64,000 nucleotides of DNA. Source: Minisyncoccus sp023229485. GTDB taxonomy: Bacteria > Patescibacteriota > Minisyncoccia > Minisyncoccales > Minisyncoccaceae. The translations under genes and the position numbers were made by a program. The notes under the pieces were generated by a model, which worked only from the letters and a program-made list of their open reading frames with translations, was not told the origin of the DNA and did no database searches. Where the stretch lies: NCBI GenBank assembly GCA_041663645.1, contig JBAYMH010000002.1:1-64000 (forward strand), read 5' to 3'. This document shows, in pieces, positions 6,778 to 16,186 of the stretch; position 1 is the first letter of the stretch, and the number at the start of each line of letters is the position of its first letter.

Positions 6778-9705
6778 TTAATCTTTTGGAAAAACTATTA
6801 TGCTTTTTGGCTTCACCGTCATTCCCAATGCTTCGGCTATGATATTTGTATTAAAAACATCCGACCCTCTAAGTTCATTGACGCAAGATCCTGTTTTTTC
6901 TACATTTGCGGTATCCCAATAAAGACAGTTACCGTTAGTTCCTTTTATTACCACTCCTGCAGGACCAGCAATTTTAAAGGAAATTATGTCATAGGTTTTA
7001 CCACTTTTTGTTTTTAAGAATTTTCCTGCACATTGTTCTGATATTAATTTTTCAAAATCTGCAATCTTGTCTCCAGCTTCTAGGTCTGGAATTTCTATTT
7101 TACATACATCATATAGTCCTCCCACTCCATATACTGGATCAGGTTCAGGGTCAGGAATAGGTTCAGCTGGAGATATTGTACTGCTTGGAAGACTAAAACA
7201 TGCACTGGTAATAGTATCATCGCTATCATCACAGTCTTTTTCTTCTGCACAAGTAAGAGCATCACAAGAAGATGGTTTTACGTCTTTAGTCCAAAAACAA
7301 TAACCATCCTTATCAGAGTCAGTACATAGGTCTTCGGATGCGTTCGCCCCACAATTATAGTCGCCATCAAATATGTGCCCAGTATTATCGCTATCATCAC
7401 AGTCTTTTTCTTCTGCACAAGTAAGAGCATCACAAGAAGGTGGCTTTTCAGCTGACGACCCCCAAAAACAATAACCATCCTTATCAGCGTCCGTGCATCT
7501 TATTTCTCCATCAAATCCTGCTGGCCAATATGCCTTATTAAGTGGAGGAGTGAATGGTCCGATAGGGACAGAGGCGTTAGCCAAAATCTTATTTTTGTCT
7601 GCAACCCTATAAACGCCATTACCTCCCCAGCTATTTTTGAATATCCATGTCGTATGTCCACTATCTGAAGTCTCATATCCAGTTAAAACCATAGCATGTC
7701 CGTTTAGTACTGGCGTACCAAAAGCATAATATCCAGCAAGGTCAAGCGGTCCTTTTGTGATAAGCATTTTTTTTAAACCTTCTTCCGTCATTCCCCAAGT
7801 TTTATTTGGACAAGCAGTGTCTGAATAATACCCCCCATATCCTAAATAACCAGAATTTTTCCAAACTCTCTCATTCCAATCAGAACAAACTGCGATTCCA
7901 CAAACATCCTTAGCGGTTGGATCTACGGCTTGTCTAGCCGCCAAGTCATCTCTTCCTACGTAAGGATCGCAGGCCTCATCGGCAATTCCTCTATTTTTTA
8001 TACAATCGTAATTTGCTTCTGCATAAAAACAATTTGGCCATCCTGTATATGGATTTGGGCTGGTGTATAGCAAGTTACCACTATAGCCGTCGTCTTTGCC
8101 TGTACAATCAACTTCCATCTGTTCAGAGAAATCAAGAGCTAGATCTGGCTGATTATAATAAAGTCGAATTTGTGCCTCTAAGGTTCCGACAGCAGCAAAG
8201 GCCCAACATGTTCCCGCACTTCCTTGGTCTTTCGCAGAAGTAAGCCAATTCTTCCCATGAGCATGAGTCCAGTCGTAAGATTTTCGAAAATTTGAACTAG
8301 CGGCTAATGCTGTATCAACTTTTAAAGAATTATAATTTTTAGTTATTATTAAATTGCTGTCAAAAGTTTTACTAATATCATTAATTGCAATTAAAATTTT
8401 ATTCAAATTATTTTTTTCATAATCAATAATTTTTAAAACCTGGTTTTCAATAGCAGCGAATCCCTTATCTGCAAGATAGGGGAGCGTGGAGACAATATTA
8501 AAAAATTGATTTATTTTTAAAGCAACGATGTTTTTATCATTTTTAATTATAATTGGGTTTTTATTTTTATCTAAAAAACTTGTTTTAGATGTGTCCTTGT
8601 TTATATTTTCCCCACAATTTTTGACAGCATATAAATAAACATAATTTTTTTCTGATTCCTTGAGTCTTTTTGTATGTATTTTTTTACTAAAAACTGTAAG
8701 AGAAGAAACTCCAGGAGTTGATAAATCCTTACCACTCAAGTCTACCTTTCCAATCGCCTTATCAGTTCCTACTAATGATTCATTATTTGAGTCAACTGGC
8801 AAACATTTTCCTCTGTATCCTGGGTTTTCAAAAATTATTGCACCTACATAATCCTCTGTAATTTGATCAGATGGATCATTGGCGACTGACAATGGATCCG
8901 TTGAATAGTCTCGACTAATAATATTTATTGACCTTGTTTTATTATCAAACCGATTTTTAGATAAATCTTCTGCTCCAATATTAAAAAATAAAGGGGCGGA
9001 AGAATTTTCTACAATTCCATAGTTGTCTTTTTCGTAGAGATAAGCTCCTTTTTGTTTTGGAATAATCTTTAATGATTTTGCTCCTATAACTCTGGGTCTA
9101 TATAAGCAATTTTTTGTCCTACTGGTCGTATCATCAAAAATAACCGTTGGTGCTCCCGTGTAATTAGCTTCTGGATAAGATATGACTGCTTTCGTAATAC
9201 AAGTAGAAAAATCCGCACTATAAGATTGTTTAATTTTTTCTAAATTTGGGACACTAGATTTAACGCAAACATCGTAAAGGCTTTCTTTTGTTTGCCCATC
9301 TACAGTTTTTGTTGTCGCCGTTTGAAGAGGAATCCCTTCGGTACAGGATTGATCAATGGTCTGAGGATTTACTAAAGAAGAATTAATTGTGTTTAAAGTC
9401 AAATAAACCGCAAATAAGAGAAAAAGTCCAAAAGAAGCTCTTTTAATCTCTTTTTTAGCTTCATTAGAATTTCCTGCCCCAGTAATCATTTTTAGTCCTG
9501 CTCGAACTAAGATTACAAACATTATAACCCCTCCTAACGCAGTTATAAGTGCAAATCCATAAGATACATAATCCAAAAAAGTTGACCCCTCTGTTATGCT
9601 TTTTCCAGCCACTACCGGATAAACATTTTCCAATGCAAAAGCTGTCTCGTTAACCAGCGACAAGAAAACGGTAATAATAAATATTATTATTTTTTTATAA
9701 TCCAT
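6778..9705 (-). CDS. Pilin-headed surface protein with papain-like protease domain
   Basis: 975 residues. Signal peptide to about 24 (TAFA-LENVYP) and two membrane helices (about 48-73 and 90-108), as in its neighbours. Crystallin-like motifs lie at about 175-220 (YPEANYTGAPTVIFDD) and 287-340 (AIIFENPGYRGKCLPV). Residues 475-700 are a C1 papain-family domain: Gln494, Cys500 in GSAGTCWAF, His670 in NGHAMVLTGY and Asn691 in KNSWGGNG, so all catalytic residues are present. Two acidic Cys repeats (about 736-785 and 793-836; DKDGYCFW...CDDSD) resemble calcium-binding thrombospondin-3/MopE-like repeats. A C-terminal domain (865-975) recurs in the 829-residue protein. It is probably a surface-displayed peptidase. 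Confidence 0.85.
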   Translation of the reverse strand: MDYKKIIIFIITVFLSLVNETAFALENVYPVVAGKSITEGSTFLDYVSYGFALITALGGVIMFVILVRAGLKMITGAGNSNEAKKEIKRASFGLFLLFAVYLTLNTINSSLVNPQTIDQSCTEGIPLQTATTKTVDGQTKESLYDVCVKSSVPNLEKIKQSYSADFSTCITKAVISYPEANYTGAPTVIFDDTTSRTKNCLYRPRVIGAKSLKIIPKQKGAYLYEKDNYGIVENSSAPLFFNIGAEDLSKNRFDNKTRSINIISRDYSTDPLSVANDPSDQITEDYVGAIIFENPGYRGKCLPVDSNNESLVGTDKAIGKVDLSGKDLSTPGVSSLTVFSKKIHTKRLKESEKNYVYLYAVKNCGENINKDTSKTSFLDKNKNPIIIKNDKNIVALKINQFFNIVSTLPYLADKGFAAIENQVLKIIDYEKNNLNKILIAINDISKTFDSNLIITKNYNSLKVDTALAASSNFRKSYDWTHAHGKNWLTSAKDQGSAGTCWAFAAVGTLEAQIRLYYNQPDLALDFSEQMEVDCTGKDDGYSGNLLYTSPNPYTGWPNCFYAEANYDCIKNRGIADEACDPYVGRDDLAARQAVDPTAKDVCGIAVCSDWNERVWKNSGYLGYGGYYSDTACPNKTWGMTEEGLKKMLITKGPLDLAGYYAFGTPVLNGHAMVLTGYETSDSGHTTWIFKNSWGGNGVYRVADKNKILANASVPIGPFTPPLNKAYWPAGFDGEIRCTDADKDGYCFWGSSAEKPPSCDALTCAEEKDCDDSDNTGHIFDGDYNCGANASEDLCTDSDKDGYCFWTKDVKPSSCDALTCAEEKDCDDSDDTITSACFSLPSSTISPAEPIPDPEPDPVYGVGGLYDVCKIEIPDLEAGDKIADFEKLISEQCAGKFLKTKSGKTYDIISFKIAGPAGVVIKGTNGNCLYWDTANVEKTGSCVNELRGSDVFNTNIIAEALGMTVKPKSIIVFPKD

Positions 9706-9723
9706 TGTATAGGTTTTTAATAT

Positions 9724-12213
9724 TTATTGTGTCTGTTGTAATGGGATAATCATTATTGTTTTTGGCTTTTCTTGTCCTAAAAAGCTCTTAAAGGTATCTT
9801 GTAGATTAGCAAAACAATTTCCTCTTCTCGGATTAGTCTTTACGTCAAAATAATGACAATTTCCTTTATCGGTTTTCAATACAACCCCTGCTGACCCATT
9901 GATTCGAAATGATTGTATATCATAATAACTTTTCTTGTCTGCTTTTAGAAATTTATCTGGACAGGCTGCTTCTACAAAATTTGGATCTATAACAAAGCTT
10001 GGTTTTGATGGACCTAAAATAACTTTTTCTAATTCGCCATATTCTTTTGCAGTAGGTTTGATAGTTATTGAACAAACATCATATTTATGTCCCGTCGCAT
10101 TGGTTGTATTTACGTCTTCTCCACAATTTGGCGTAGCATATAAATCAATAGTCCCATCTTCTAAAGTAGTACTTAGACTAAGATTGGCTTTAAAAACAAT
10201 CATTGATGATAATTCTCCTTCCATGGTTATATTTTCTCCTGTTGCCTTGTCTGTCTTTGTCAAATCACCGGATGGATTCAAATAAAAGCACTGACCGCTA
10301 AAACTAGGATTAGTAAATAAAACCGCACCATAAAAACTTCCATAATATAAGTAATATGTTACTCCATTATTTGTAGAACTATTAACTTTAAAGCCCTTAC
10401 TGACAAGCTCTATCCTCTTTACTTTATCATTGAAGTTTTCGAGATCAAAGTTTTCTACGCTAGTATTGTAAAAATAAGGACCAAGGTCTTTATCGTTTGC
10501 GGCGTCTGCAAACACTGGCCATGGATTTGAAATTCGACTTGATGCTGTTGTTGACAATGACGTTGATGCTGTTGCCGCTGGGATTGGCTCTTCAGGATAA
10601 TCTGTACACCAAAGCAAATAAAGAGTTCCAATTCCCGTACAAGCCGCATCGTTATCACTGTCAATGGCCGTGTACTTTAATGTATTTTGTCCTTTTTGTA
10701 AAATCGCTGTAATCACTGGATTTGATACCATCGTTCCCGAATGATCAGTTCCAGTAAATAATATAGATTTTCCGTTAGATAGATTTTCTATGAGTAGCGA
10801 GTCGTCAAGAAAAATATAACTATCTTGTTTTGTTCCATCTCTTGATATGGAAATTTTTGTAACCCCATCCCAATCAAATACCTTGGTTGCAACTTTTACT
10901 GTTCCTCCCGCTCCTCCATCGGGCGGTTCTTGACTTACTCCATTGGTTATAAGCTCTGATCCAATTTTACATCCAGCGGGATATAATGTTTTACATGAAA
11001 CAGAATCAACATTTTTTTCGCCCTTACATGTCCAAGTCCAGCTTTTATTATTTTTTTCAACTAAATCAGCGGATGTACTAGGAACCTCGCATAAGTTTTT
11101 GGGAGGATTATTATGGGTCAAATGATCTGTTCCACATTTCGCTGGAATTAATGTCCTGCAAGAAATTTCGGCCCCCGATGGCCCTTCTCCTGTGCATTTC
11201 CAAGTCCAGTTTCCAAGCACATCTTTAGTTAGACCGGTAGGAGTACTTGGATATTTACATAGGTCGGTTGGAGGGTTTTTATTACTCAAATGATCTGCTC
11301 CACATTCAGGCTTTATTAATGTTCGACAATTAACATTAATATCGGAATTAGCTTCTTTGCATTTCCAAGTCCATTCTCCATCTTCGTTTTTAGTTAAGTT
11401 ATCAGAAACGCTTGGATTCTTACATAAGTCGATTGGAGGGTTTTTATTACTCAAATGATCTGCTCCACATTCAGGAAGTGTATTGTTTTTTCCATATAGA
11501 TAAACTCCGTCTTGCTTTAGCATAAAAGTTACAGATTTTGCAGTTCCAATTTTTATATTATCAGCTGAAGGACAAGCATCATTATTTATAGTATCGTCTT
11601 TAAAAATCACTGTTTTTCCTCCTTCGTAATTTTTTTCTGAAAAAGCGACCACCTCCCTTATAAAACAAAGGGGATAAGTAGATCCTTCGTCTTCTACTAC
11701 TATTGTTTCGTCGCTTTCAGTCTTTGCAACGGTTAAATCTGGCTGATTAGTGTTTATGCACTGATAAATAATATTTTCTTGTTTTTCTCCCTTAGTATCG
11801 GTATATGTTTTTGTTATTTTTCTTCTTACTCCATTAACACACTCTGTTCCAATGTTTGTTGGCGATAAAAGTGTAGGATTAACAGCATTTAAAATAGTAA
11901 AGACACTAAGCAAAACAACCATTCCAATGGCCGATCCAATCATTTTTGTTCTAGCTCTACTAATTTTTTCTATTTCACCTTTCGCAAAAATAAAATCGAT
12001 TCCTCCTGAGACTATCATTCCAAACATTATTACCGAACCAGCCGCAGTTGAAAGTGCAAAAAAATATTTAGCAGTATCTCCAATACTAGAACTATTTTTT
12101 ATTGAGAGACCTCCTATAGTTGGCCAAGATACTTCCAAGGCAAAAACCGTTCCGCAAATTAAAAATAGGGAAGTAGTGATAGAAAATACTATAAATATCT
12201 TTTTATAATTCAT
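9724..12213 (-). CDS. Pilin-headed surface protein with Cys/Trp modules
   Basis: 829 residues. Signal peptide to about 25 (TVFA-LEVSWPTIGG), two membrane helices (about 50-77 and 90-112) and a VirB2/TrbC-like loop. A crystallin-like motif at about 185-240 (FSEKNYEGGKTVIFKDD) is followed by three modules of about 55 residues (249-298, 304-352, 360-408), each CG-x-DHL...PP-x(2)-LC...WTW-x-C...C-x-TL. A beta-rich domain at about 440-540 ends GTLYLLWC and recurs in the 1249-residue protein. Further crystallin-like segments (ALLFTNPSFSGQCFYL type) and the common C-terminal domain follow. It is separated by 18 bp from the protease gene downstream and 9 bp from the 966-residue gene upstream. Confidence 0.82.
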   Translation of the reverse strand: MNYKKIFIVFSITTSLFLICGTVFALEVSWPTIGGLSIKNSSSIGDTAKYFFALSTAAGSVIMFGMIVSGGIDFIFAKGEIEKISRARTKMIGSAIGMVVLLSVFTILNAVNPTLLSPTNIGTECVNGVRRKITKTYTDTKGEKQENIIYQCINTNQPDLTVAKTESDETIVVEDEGSTYPLCFIREVVAFSEKNYEGGKTVIFKDDTINNDACPSADNIKIGTAKSVTFMLKQDGVYLYGKNNTLPECGADHLSNKNPPIDLCKNPSVSDNLTKNEDGEWTWKCKEANSDINVNCRTLIKPECGADHLSNKNPPTDLCKYPSTPTGLTKDVLGNWTWKCTGEGPSGAEISCRTLIPAKCGTDHLTHNNPPKNLCEVPSTSADLVEKNNKSWTWTCKGEKNVDSVSCKTLYPAGCKIGSELITNGVSQEPPDGGAGGTVKVATKVFDWDGVTKISISRDGTKQDSYIFLDDSLLIENLSNGKSILFTGTDHSGTMVSNPVITAILQKGQNTLKYTAIDSDNDAACTGIGTLYLLWCTDYPEEPIPAATASTSLSTTASSRISNPWPVFADAANDKDLGPYFYNTSVENFDLENFNDKVKRIELVSKGFKVNSSTNNGVTYYLYYGSFYGAVLFTNPSFSGQCFYLNPSGDLTKTDKATGENITMEGELSSMIVFKANLSLSTTLEDGTIDLYATPNCGEDVNTTNATGHKYDVCSITIKPTAKEYGELEKVILGPSKPSFVIDPNFVEAACPDKFLKADKKSYYDIQSFRINGSAGVVLKTDKGNCHYFDVKTNPRRGNCFANLQDTFKSFLGQEKPKTIMIIPLQQTQ

Positions 12214-12222
12214 AAATTCTTT

Positions 12223-15123
12223 TTATTTTTTCTTTGCACTGCACGCAATAGAACTGGTTCCGTACTTTGACACACATTTCCACCACCATTCGTCTTGCGT
12301 ACTTGTTTCCATTTTGGGCGTTCCTTCGTTGTCGCAAAGCCACGTGGATGTATTGGGTAATTCATAAGGAAATATTTCACTAACTGCTCTGCCACATTTT
12401 GCTGAATACTTAGCACCGTTACGATCCTCACTAGTACTACAGTTAATAGAAGCTCCCGGAACATTACAACTCCAATTAGCAACACCAGAAGTGGGTTGGA
12501 AAAAATTACTTGCGTAGCCAATTCTACACAGGTTTGGCCATTTGCTCAAATCTTGATTAGTCGGAGCCTCTGTCCCGTTAGGCCAACCGCACCCAGGAAA
12601 ATTTTTACTAGGAAGACTACACTTAACCGAATCTTTACCACTGTCACAAGTCCAATTCCAAAAAAAATGAATACCGGAAGTCCAAAAGTCACTGTTGTAA
12701 ATTTCGGATGCGTTCGTATTTTTATAGAAAATTACAGCTGAAGGATTTCCAACTTCGCATAAGTCAAGTACTGATGGTTGGCTAAAGGATGTTATTGTCC
12801 TACTTCCGCACTTTGGAATAGGTTTATAGGCCGAACATGCATCATCCAATCCTCCATATTCTCCATAACATGTCCATGTCCATGGATTTGTTCCCGAGAC
12901 TGGACTGGGTTTACCTTTTATACAAAGGTCGGTCGTTGGTGCATCGTCCATTGTTTTTCCATTTGACGCTCCGCAAGCTCCGTCAATCTTATCTGTGCAT
13001 GCTTGGCTTATGGGGTAGGGATTGTTAGTACATCCCGCTACTGGTAGCGAAGTGCAGGTTCTAGTTTGCGTTCCGTTAAGACAATCACTCCATTTTCCAC
13101 ATGACCAAACACAATTTGTCTTCTTATTTGCTTGACAATTAGCATCTTTGCCATTTTTCCCTTTGCAAGTCCATGTCCATGGACCTGTTCCCGAAACTGC
13201 ACTGGGTGTACCAGGGTTACAAAGGTCGGTCGTTGGTGCATCGTCCATTGTTTTTCCATTTGACGCTCCGCAAGCTCCATAGTCACATAATCGACTTGTT
13301 GGATTAGGATTTTCTGCTATACATCCTGCCGGGGAAGAAGTGCAGGTTCTAGTTTGCGTTCCATTAGTACACTCGCTCCAACTACTGCAGACCCAAGTAC
13401 ATTTTTGAGTGCTACAAGAAACTGTTAATCCTTCCTTACTGCAAGTCCATGTCCATGGACCTGTTCCCGAAACTGTACTAGGTGTACCAGGGTTACAAAG
13501 GTCGGTCGTTGGTTCATAATTAATATCCTTGCCGCTTGAAGCCCCACAAGCTGGACGATATCTCACAGCTATGTCTCCGACAACATTACCTCCATATGGT
13601 ATTACAAAAAACTTTTCTGGCCTAAAGTTTGGGTCAGGATTCATTCCATTAGAATTTACTCTATTACAATCGCTTTCTCCTTCGCCAATCCTAAGTAACT
13701 CCCAAACATTACAACTATTATTACTGTCTAAAAAAACTATTACTCCGGACGAGTCAACCTTAAAAGAATACAAGTCTTCAACACTATAGACTCCGCCAAT
13801 ATTTGGACACACTTCTGAAATCTTTTTTGGAAATGCAATTGTGTTTGTTGATTTTAATGTTACTTTGCACAAATACTTATCTTTACTACAAGCAGGACTA
13901 GCAATTGCGTCTTCGTCCATATCTATAGTTGGATCTGGGATATCTTCATTGTTTCCGATTAATGTAATTTCGCATTTCTTATTTTGCCTCCATAGGTCGT
14001 TTGTTTCTGAAGAGGATCTGTCTGAGCAAGAAGTATTATTATAAAGCGTTAATACTATTTTTGACCCAGCAAGGTATTCTTTGTTTCGGCTAAAAATTTT
14101 TAAAGACCCCCCGTTTGCTTTTTTTAAAAATACATCATTTTTAACATCAGGAATATCATGGAAAAAAGTTGCACACTTTGTTTTGTATTCTTTGTCATTA
14201 AACATCAATCCGATATAATCTATGTTTGTATTGTAAGGATTTACTATGTCAATAGAATTAATCGTTTTTTTCGTGAGATCATTAAAGCCAATATTCGTTG
14301 TTGACAATGGTGTCGTTGTTGCTACATCATAATTTGTCCCATCATAAAAATAAATTTGTGCTGTTTTTGTTACAATTTTAAATGACTTATATTCTTCTCC
14401 AGAAATAAAAATATCAGCTGAGATATCGGCATCTAAATCATCGTTATTGGGACTGTCTTTAAAAATCATTGTTGTTTTTCCTGTATAATTTTCTTCTGAA
14501 AAACCAATTACATCTTGTAATCCTTTGAATTTTTTAATAGTGATTGTCTGTTTTTTTGTATTTTCTATCGTCACTTCTTCGTTGTTGTTTTTAGTCACCG
14601 TCTTCGTGCTTTCATTTATCTTTGGCATGGAATTAAGACTCATTTCTTCTATGTTTTTTTCGTCAATTTGAGTTGATTCTTCGGTCTTTCCGTTTCTAAC
14701 AATAAATTTTCTTGTTGTCGTGTGGACATACCGATTAATACAAACTCTTGATTCGTTGCAACTTAAAATACTTGCTCCAGGCTCTCGCAATTTAGGATTT
14801 ATCACTCCTAAAAGAGAATAGGGGACAACTAATACTAAAATACCAATTAGTGAGCCAATAATCCTTGGCTTTGCCTTTGCAATATTATGCGTAATTATAA
14901 GATCTATACCGGCTACAATTAAAACTATAACAGCGATAAGCGTTCCAATCGCTACAAAAAGTGCATACGCATAGGCTGTAAAGTCACCAATACTACTACT
15001 TCCACTCAATACTGGAGCCCCTGGAATAGTAGGCCAAGATACTTCCAAGGCAAAAACCATTTCGTTGGCTATAAAAAAAGTAAAAATGAAGAGTGCAAAT
15101 ATTAATATTTTTTTTGATAACAT
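12223..15123 (-). CDS. Pilin-headed surface protein with thrombospondin-1-like and Cys/Trp repeats
   Basis: 966 residues. Signal peptide to about 25 (MVFA-LEVSWPTIPG) and two membrane helices (about 50-77 and 88-110). Three crystallin-like segments span about 200-510 (VIGFSEENYTGKTTMIFKD first). The C-terminal half is a string of Cys/Trp modules (CGASNGKTMDDAPTTDLC...GPWTWTC) alternating with thrombospondin type-1-like repeats (WVCSSWSECTNGTQTRTC and CGKWSDCLNGTQTRTC). Type-1 repeats usually mediate adhesion or glycan binding, so an adhesin role is reasonable inference. The DNA for successive modules is nearly identical over 60 bp, which points to recent internal duplication. It lies 5 bp after the 295-residue gene. 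Confidence 0.83.
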   Translation of the reverse strand: MLSKKILIFALFIFTFFIANEMVFALEVSWPTIPGAPVLSGSSSIGDFTAYAYALFVAIGTLIAVIVLIVAGIDLIITHNIAKAKPRIIGSLIGILVLVVPYSLLGVINPKLREPGASILSCNESRVCINRYVHTTTRKFIVRNGKTEESTQIDEKNIEEMSLNSMPKINESTKTVTKNNNEEVTIENTKKQTITIKKFKGLQDVIGFSEENYTGKTTMIFKDSPNNDDLDADISADIFISGEEYKSFKIVTKTAQIYFYDGTNYDVATTTPLSTTNIGFNDLTKKTINSIDIVNPYNTNIDYIGLMFNDKEYKTKCATFFHDIPDVKNDVFLKKANGGSLKIFSRNKEYLAGSKIVLTLYNNTSCSDRSSSETNDLWRQNKKCEITLIGNNEDIPDPTIDMDEDAIASPACSKDKYLCKVTLKSTNTIAFPKKISEVCPNIGGVYSVEDLYSFKVDSSGVIVFLDSNNSCNVWELLRIGEGESDCNRVNSNGMNPDPNFRPEKFFVIPYGGNVVGDIAVRYRPACGASSGKDINYEPTTDLCNPGTPSTVSGTGPWTWTCSKEGLTVSCSTQKCTWVCSSWSECTNGTQTRTCTSSPAGCIAENPNPTSRLCDYGACGASNGKTMDDAPTTDLCNPGTPSAVSGTGPWTWTCKGKNGKDANCQANKKTNCVWSCGKWSDCLNGTQTRTCTSLPVAGCTNNPYPISQACTDKIDGACGASNGKTMDDAPTTDLCIKGKPSPVSGTNPWTWTCYGEYGGLDDACSAYKPIPKCGSRTITSFSQPSVLDLCEVGNPSAVIFYKNTNASEIYNSDFWTSGIHFFWNWTCDSGKDSVKCSLPSKNFPGCGWPNGTEAPTNQDLSKWPNLCRIGYASNFFQPTSGVANWSCNVPGASINCSTSEDRNGAKYSAKCGRAVSEIFPYELPNTSTWLCDNEGTPKMETSTQDEWWWKCVSKYGTSSIACSAKKK
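12922..12981 (-). repeat. 60-bp intragenic repeat, copy A
   Basis: Identical to 13219-13278, offset by 297 bp (99 codons, in frame). It encodes the start of the TMDDAPTTDLC module. A third, diverged copy lies near 13495. Confidence 0.9.
13219..13278 (-). repeat. 60-bp intragenic repeat, copy B
   Basis: Perfect copy of 12922-12981 within the same gene, one 99-residue module away. Confidence 0.9.
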
Positions 15124-15128
15124 ATATT

Positions 15129-16016
15129 TTATTTAGCTGTTTGTTGACGACCAGAAGTACAGTAAAAATCATCCAAATAAGTTGAATACATAGAGTGTAC
15201 CGAATCTTGAGCCAAAGGATACGTTGGCTTATTTAATGAATCTTGACATCCAGCAAGACGATCTTGATTTCTTGCACATTGCTCTTTTTGCGTTCTTGTT
15301 AAATATTCAGAGTTAAGAGGAAAACAATTCATGTCTGTAATATGTACTGGATAGGGGAAGTCGGGAACTATTCTATAAGTACTAGCATTATTTATTGTAA
15401 CTCCTTCTTGGCACCTGAATAATCTTATTTTAGCAGAATTTTCTTTGTTTGAGGCACTGTATCCAGTTACACATTTTTCCATTTTTGTTCTAGTCGTTGA
15501 CAACCAATCAAGTAGGGCAAACCTACTTTCATCGTAGCGATCATCTAATTTATTTTTCGGATTTCTTTGTGAGTCATAATAAGGACGAAGATTCTTGCTC
15601 TCTTGATATGTTTTTAATCTTTGCCTCCAAAGATCTATTTTTTGGAGAATTCCTGGATTTTCATATGCCATGGTGGAAACACCATAATTATAAACTGTTT
15701 TTATAGGATAGAGACCTCTAGCAGCAATAGCATCCAAAGTATAGCCATCTCCACCGATTGTTCTAATTGATATCCAATTTACATGCTCCATTGATCTATA
15801 CACAGCTGCCTGTTCTGTCAATATTGCCGCATATGAACAAACATTCCAGCTAGCCTGCATTGCTAAATTATAATTGTCCATTTCGGGAGATATAACACAT
15901 CTGTCAGGACAAATAGGAGAAACTGGATCAGCAAAAACCTCTCCATAGGGAAAGAGGATAATAATAATTAAAATAAATATTAGTTTATTTATTTTTTTTT
16001 GCATTTTAATTATCAA
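15129..16016 (-). CDS. Exported protein of unknown function in pilin-like operon
   Basis: 295 residues, or about 290 if MQKKINK is the true start. A basic N-terminus and strong hydrophobic stretch (about 8-28) end in a likely signal cleavage site after EVFA. The mature part has scattered Cys (CPDRC, then single Cys residues), is mostly polar and helical, and lacks the two pilin-type helices of its neighbours. I recognise no family. Its position between the 1249- and 966-residue genes, 5 bp before the latter, suggests it works with them, perhaps as an assembly or periplasmic-side factor. Confidence 0.7.
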   Translation of the reverse strand: MIIKMQKKINKLIFILIIIILFPYGEVFADPVSPICPDRCVISPEMDNYNLAMQASWNVCSYAAILTEQAAVYRSMEHVNWISIRTIGGDGYTLDAIAARGLYPIKTVYNYGVSTMAYENPGILQKIDLWRQRLKTYQESKNLRPYYDSQRNPKNKLDDRYDESRFALLDWLSTTRTKMEKCVTGYSASNKENSAKIRLFRCQEGVTINNASTYRIVPDFPYPVHITDMNCFPLNSEYLTRTQKEQCARNQDRLAGCQDSLNKPTYPLAQDSVHSMYSTYLDDFYCTSGRQQTAK

Positions 16017-16072
16017 ATTATTGCTTTTTTACTGCTAACTAACACATTAATCATTTTTATACTTGATATCTT

Positions 16073-16156
16073 TTACGAATTACTATAAAAAACTAAAAAT
16101 CCTAAAATAATAATGAAAATTGCTATAAAAATTATAAATATGTTTTTTGAATTCAT
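16073..16156 (-). CDS. Small single-helix membrane peptide
   Basis: A 27-residue open frame, MNSKNIFIIFIAIFIIILGF then LVFYSNS, lies between the 1249-residue gene and the 295-residue gene on the same strand. It would be one membrane helix with a short polar tail. Position in the operon and clean start and stop support it, but AT-rich DNA produces such frames by chance, so this is tentative. Confidence 0.4.
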   Translation of the reverse strand: MNSKNIFIIFIAIFIIILGFLVFYSNS

Positions 16157-16186
16157 AATATTTTATGTATCTTTTTACGCAGGAAA

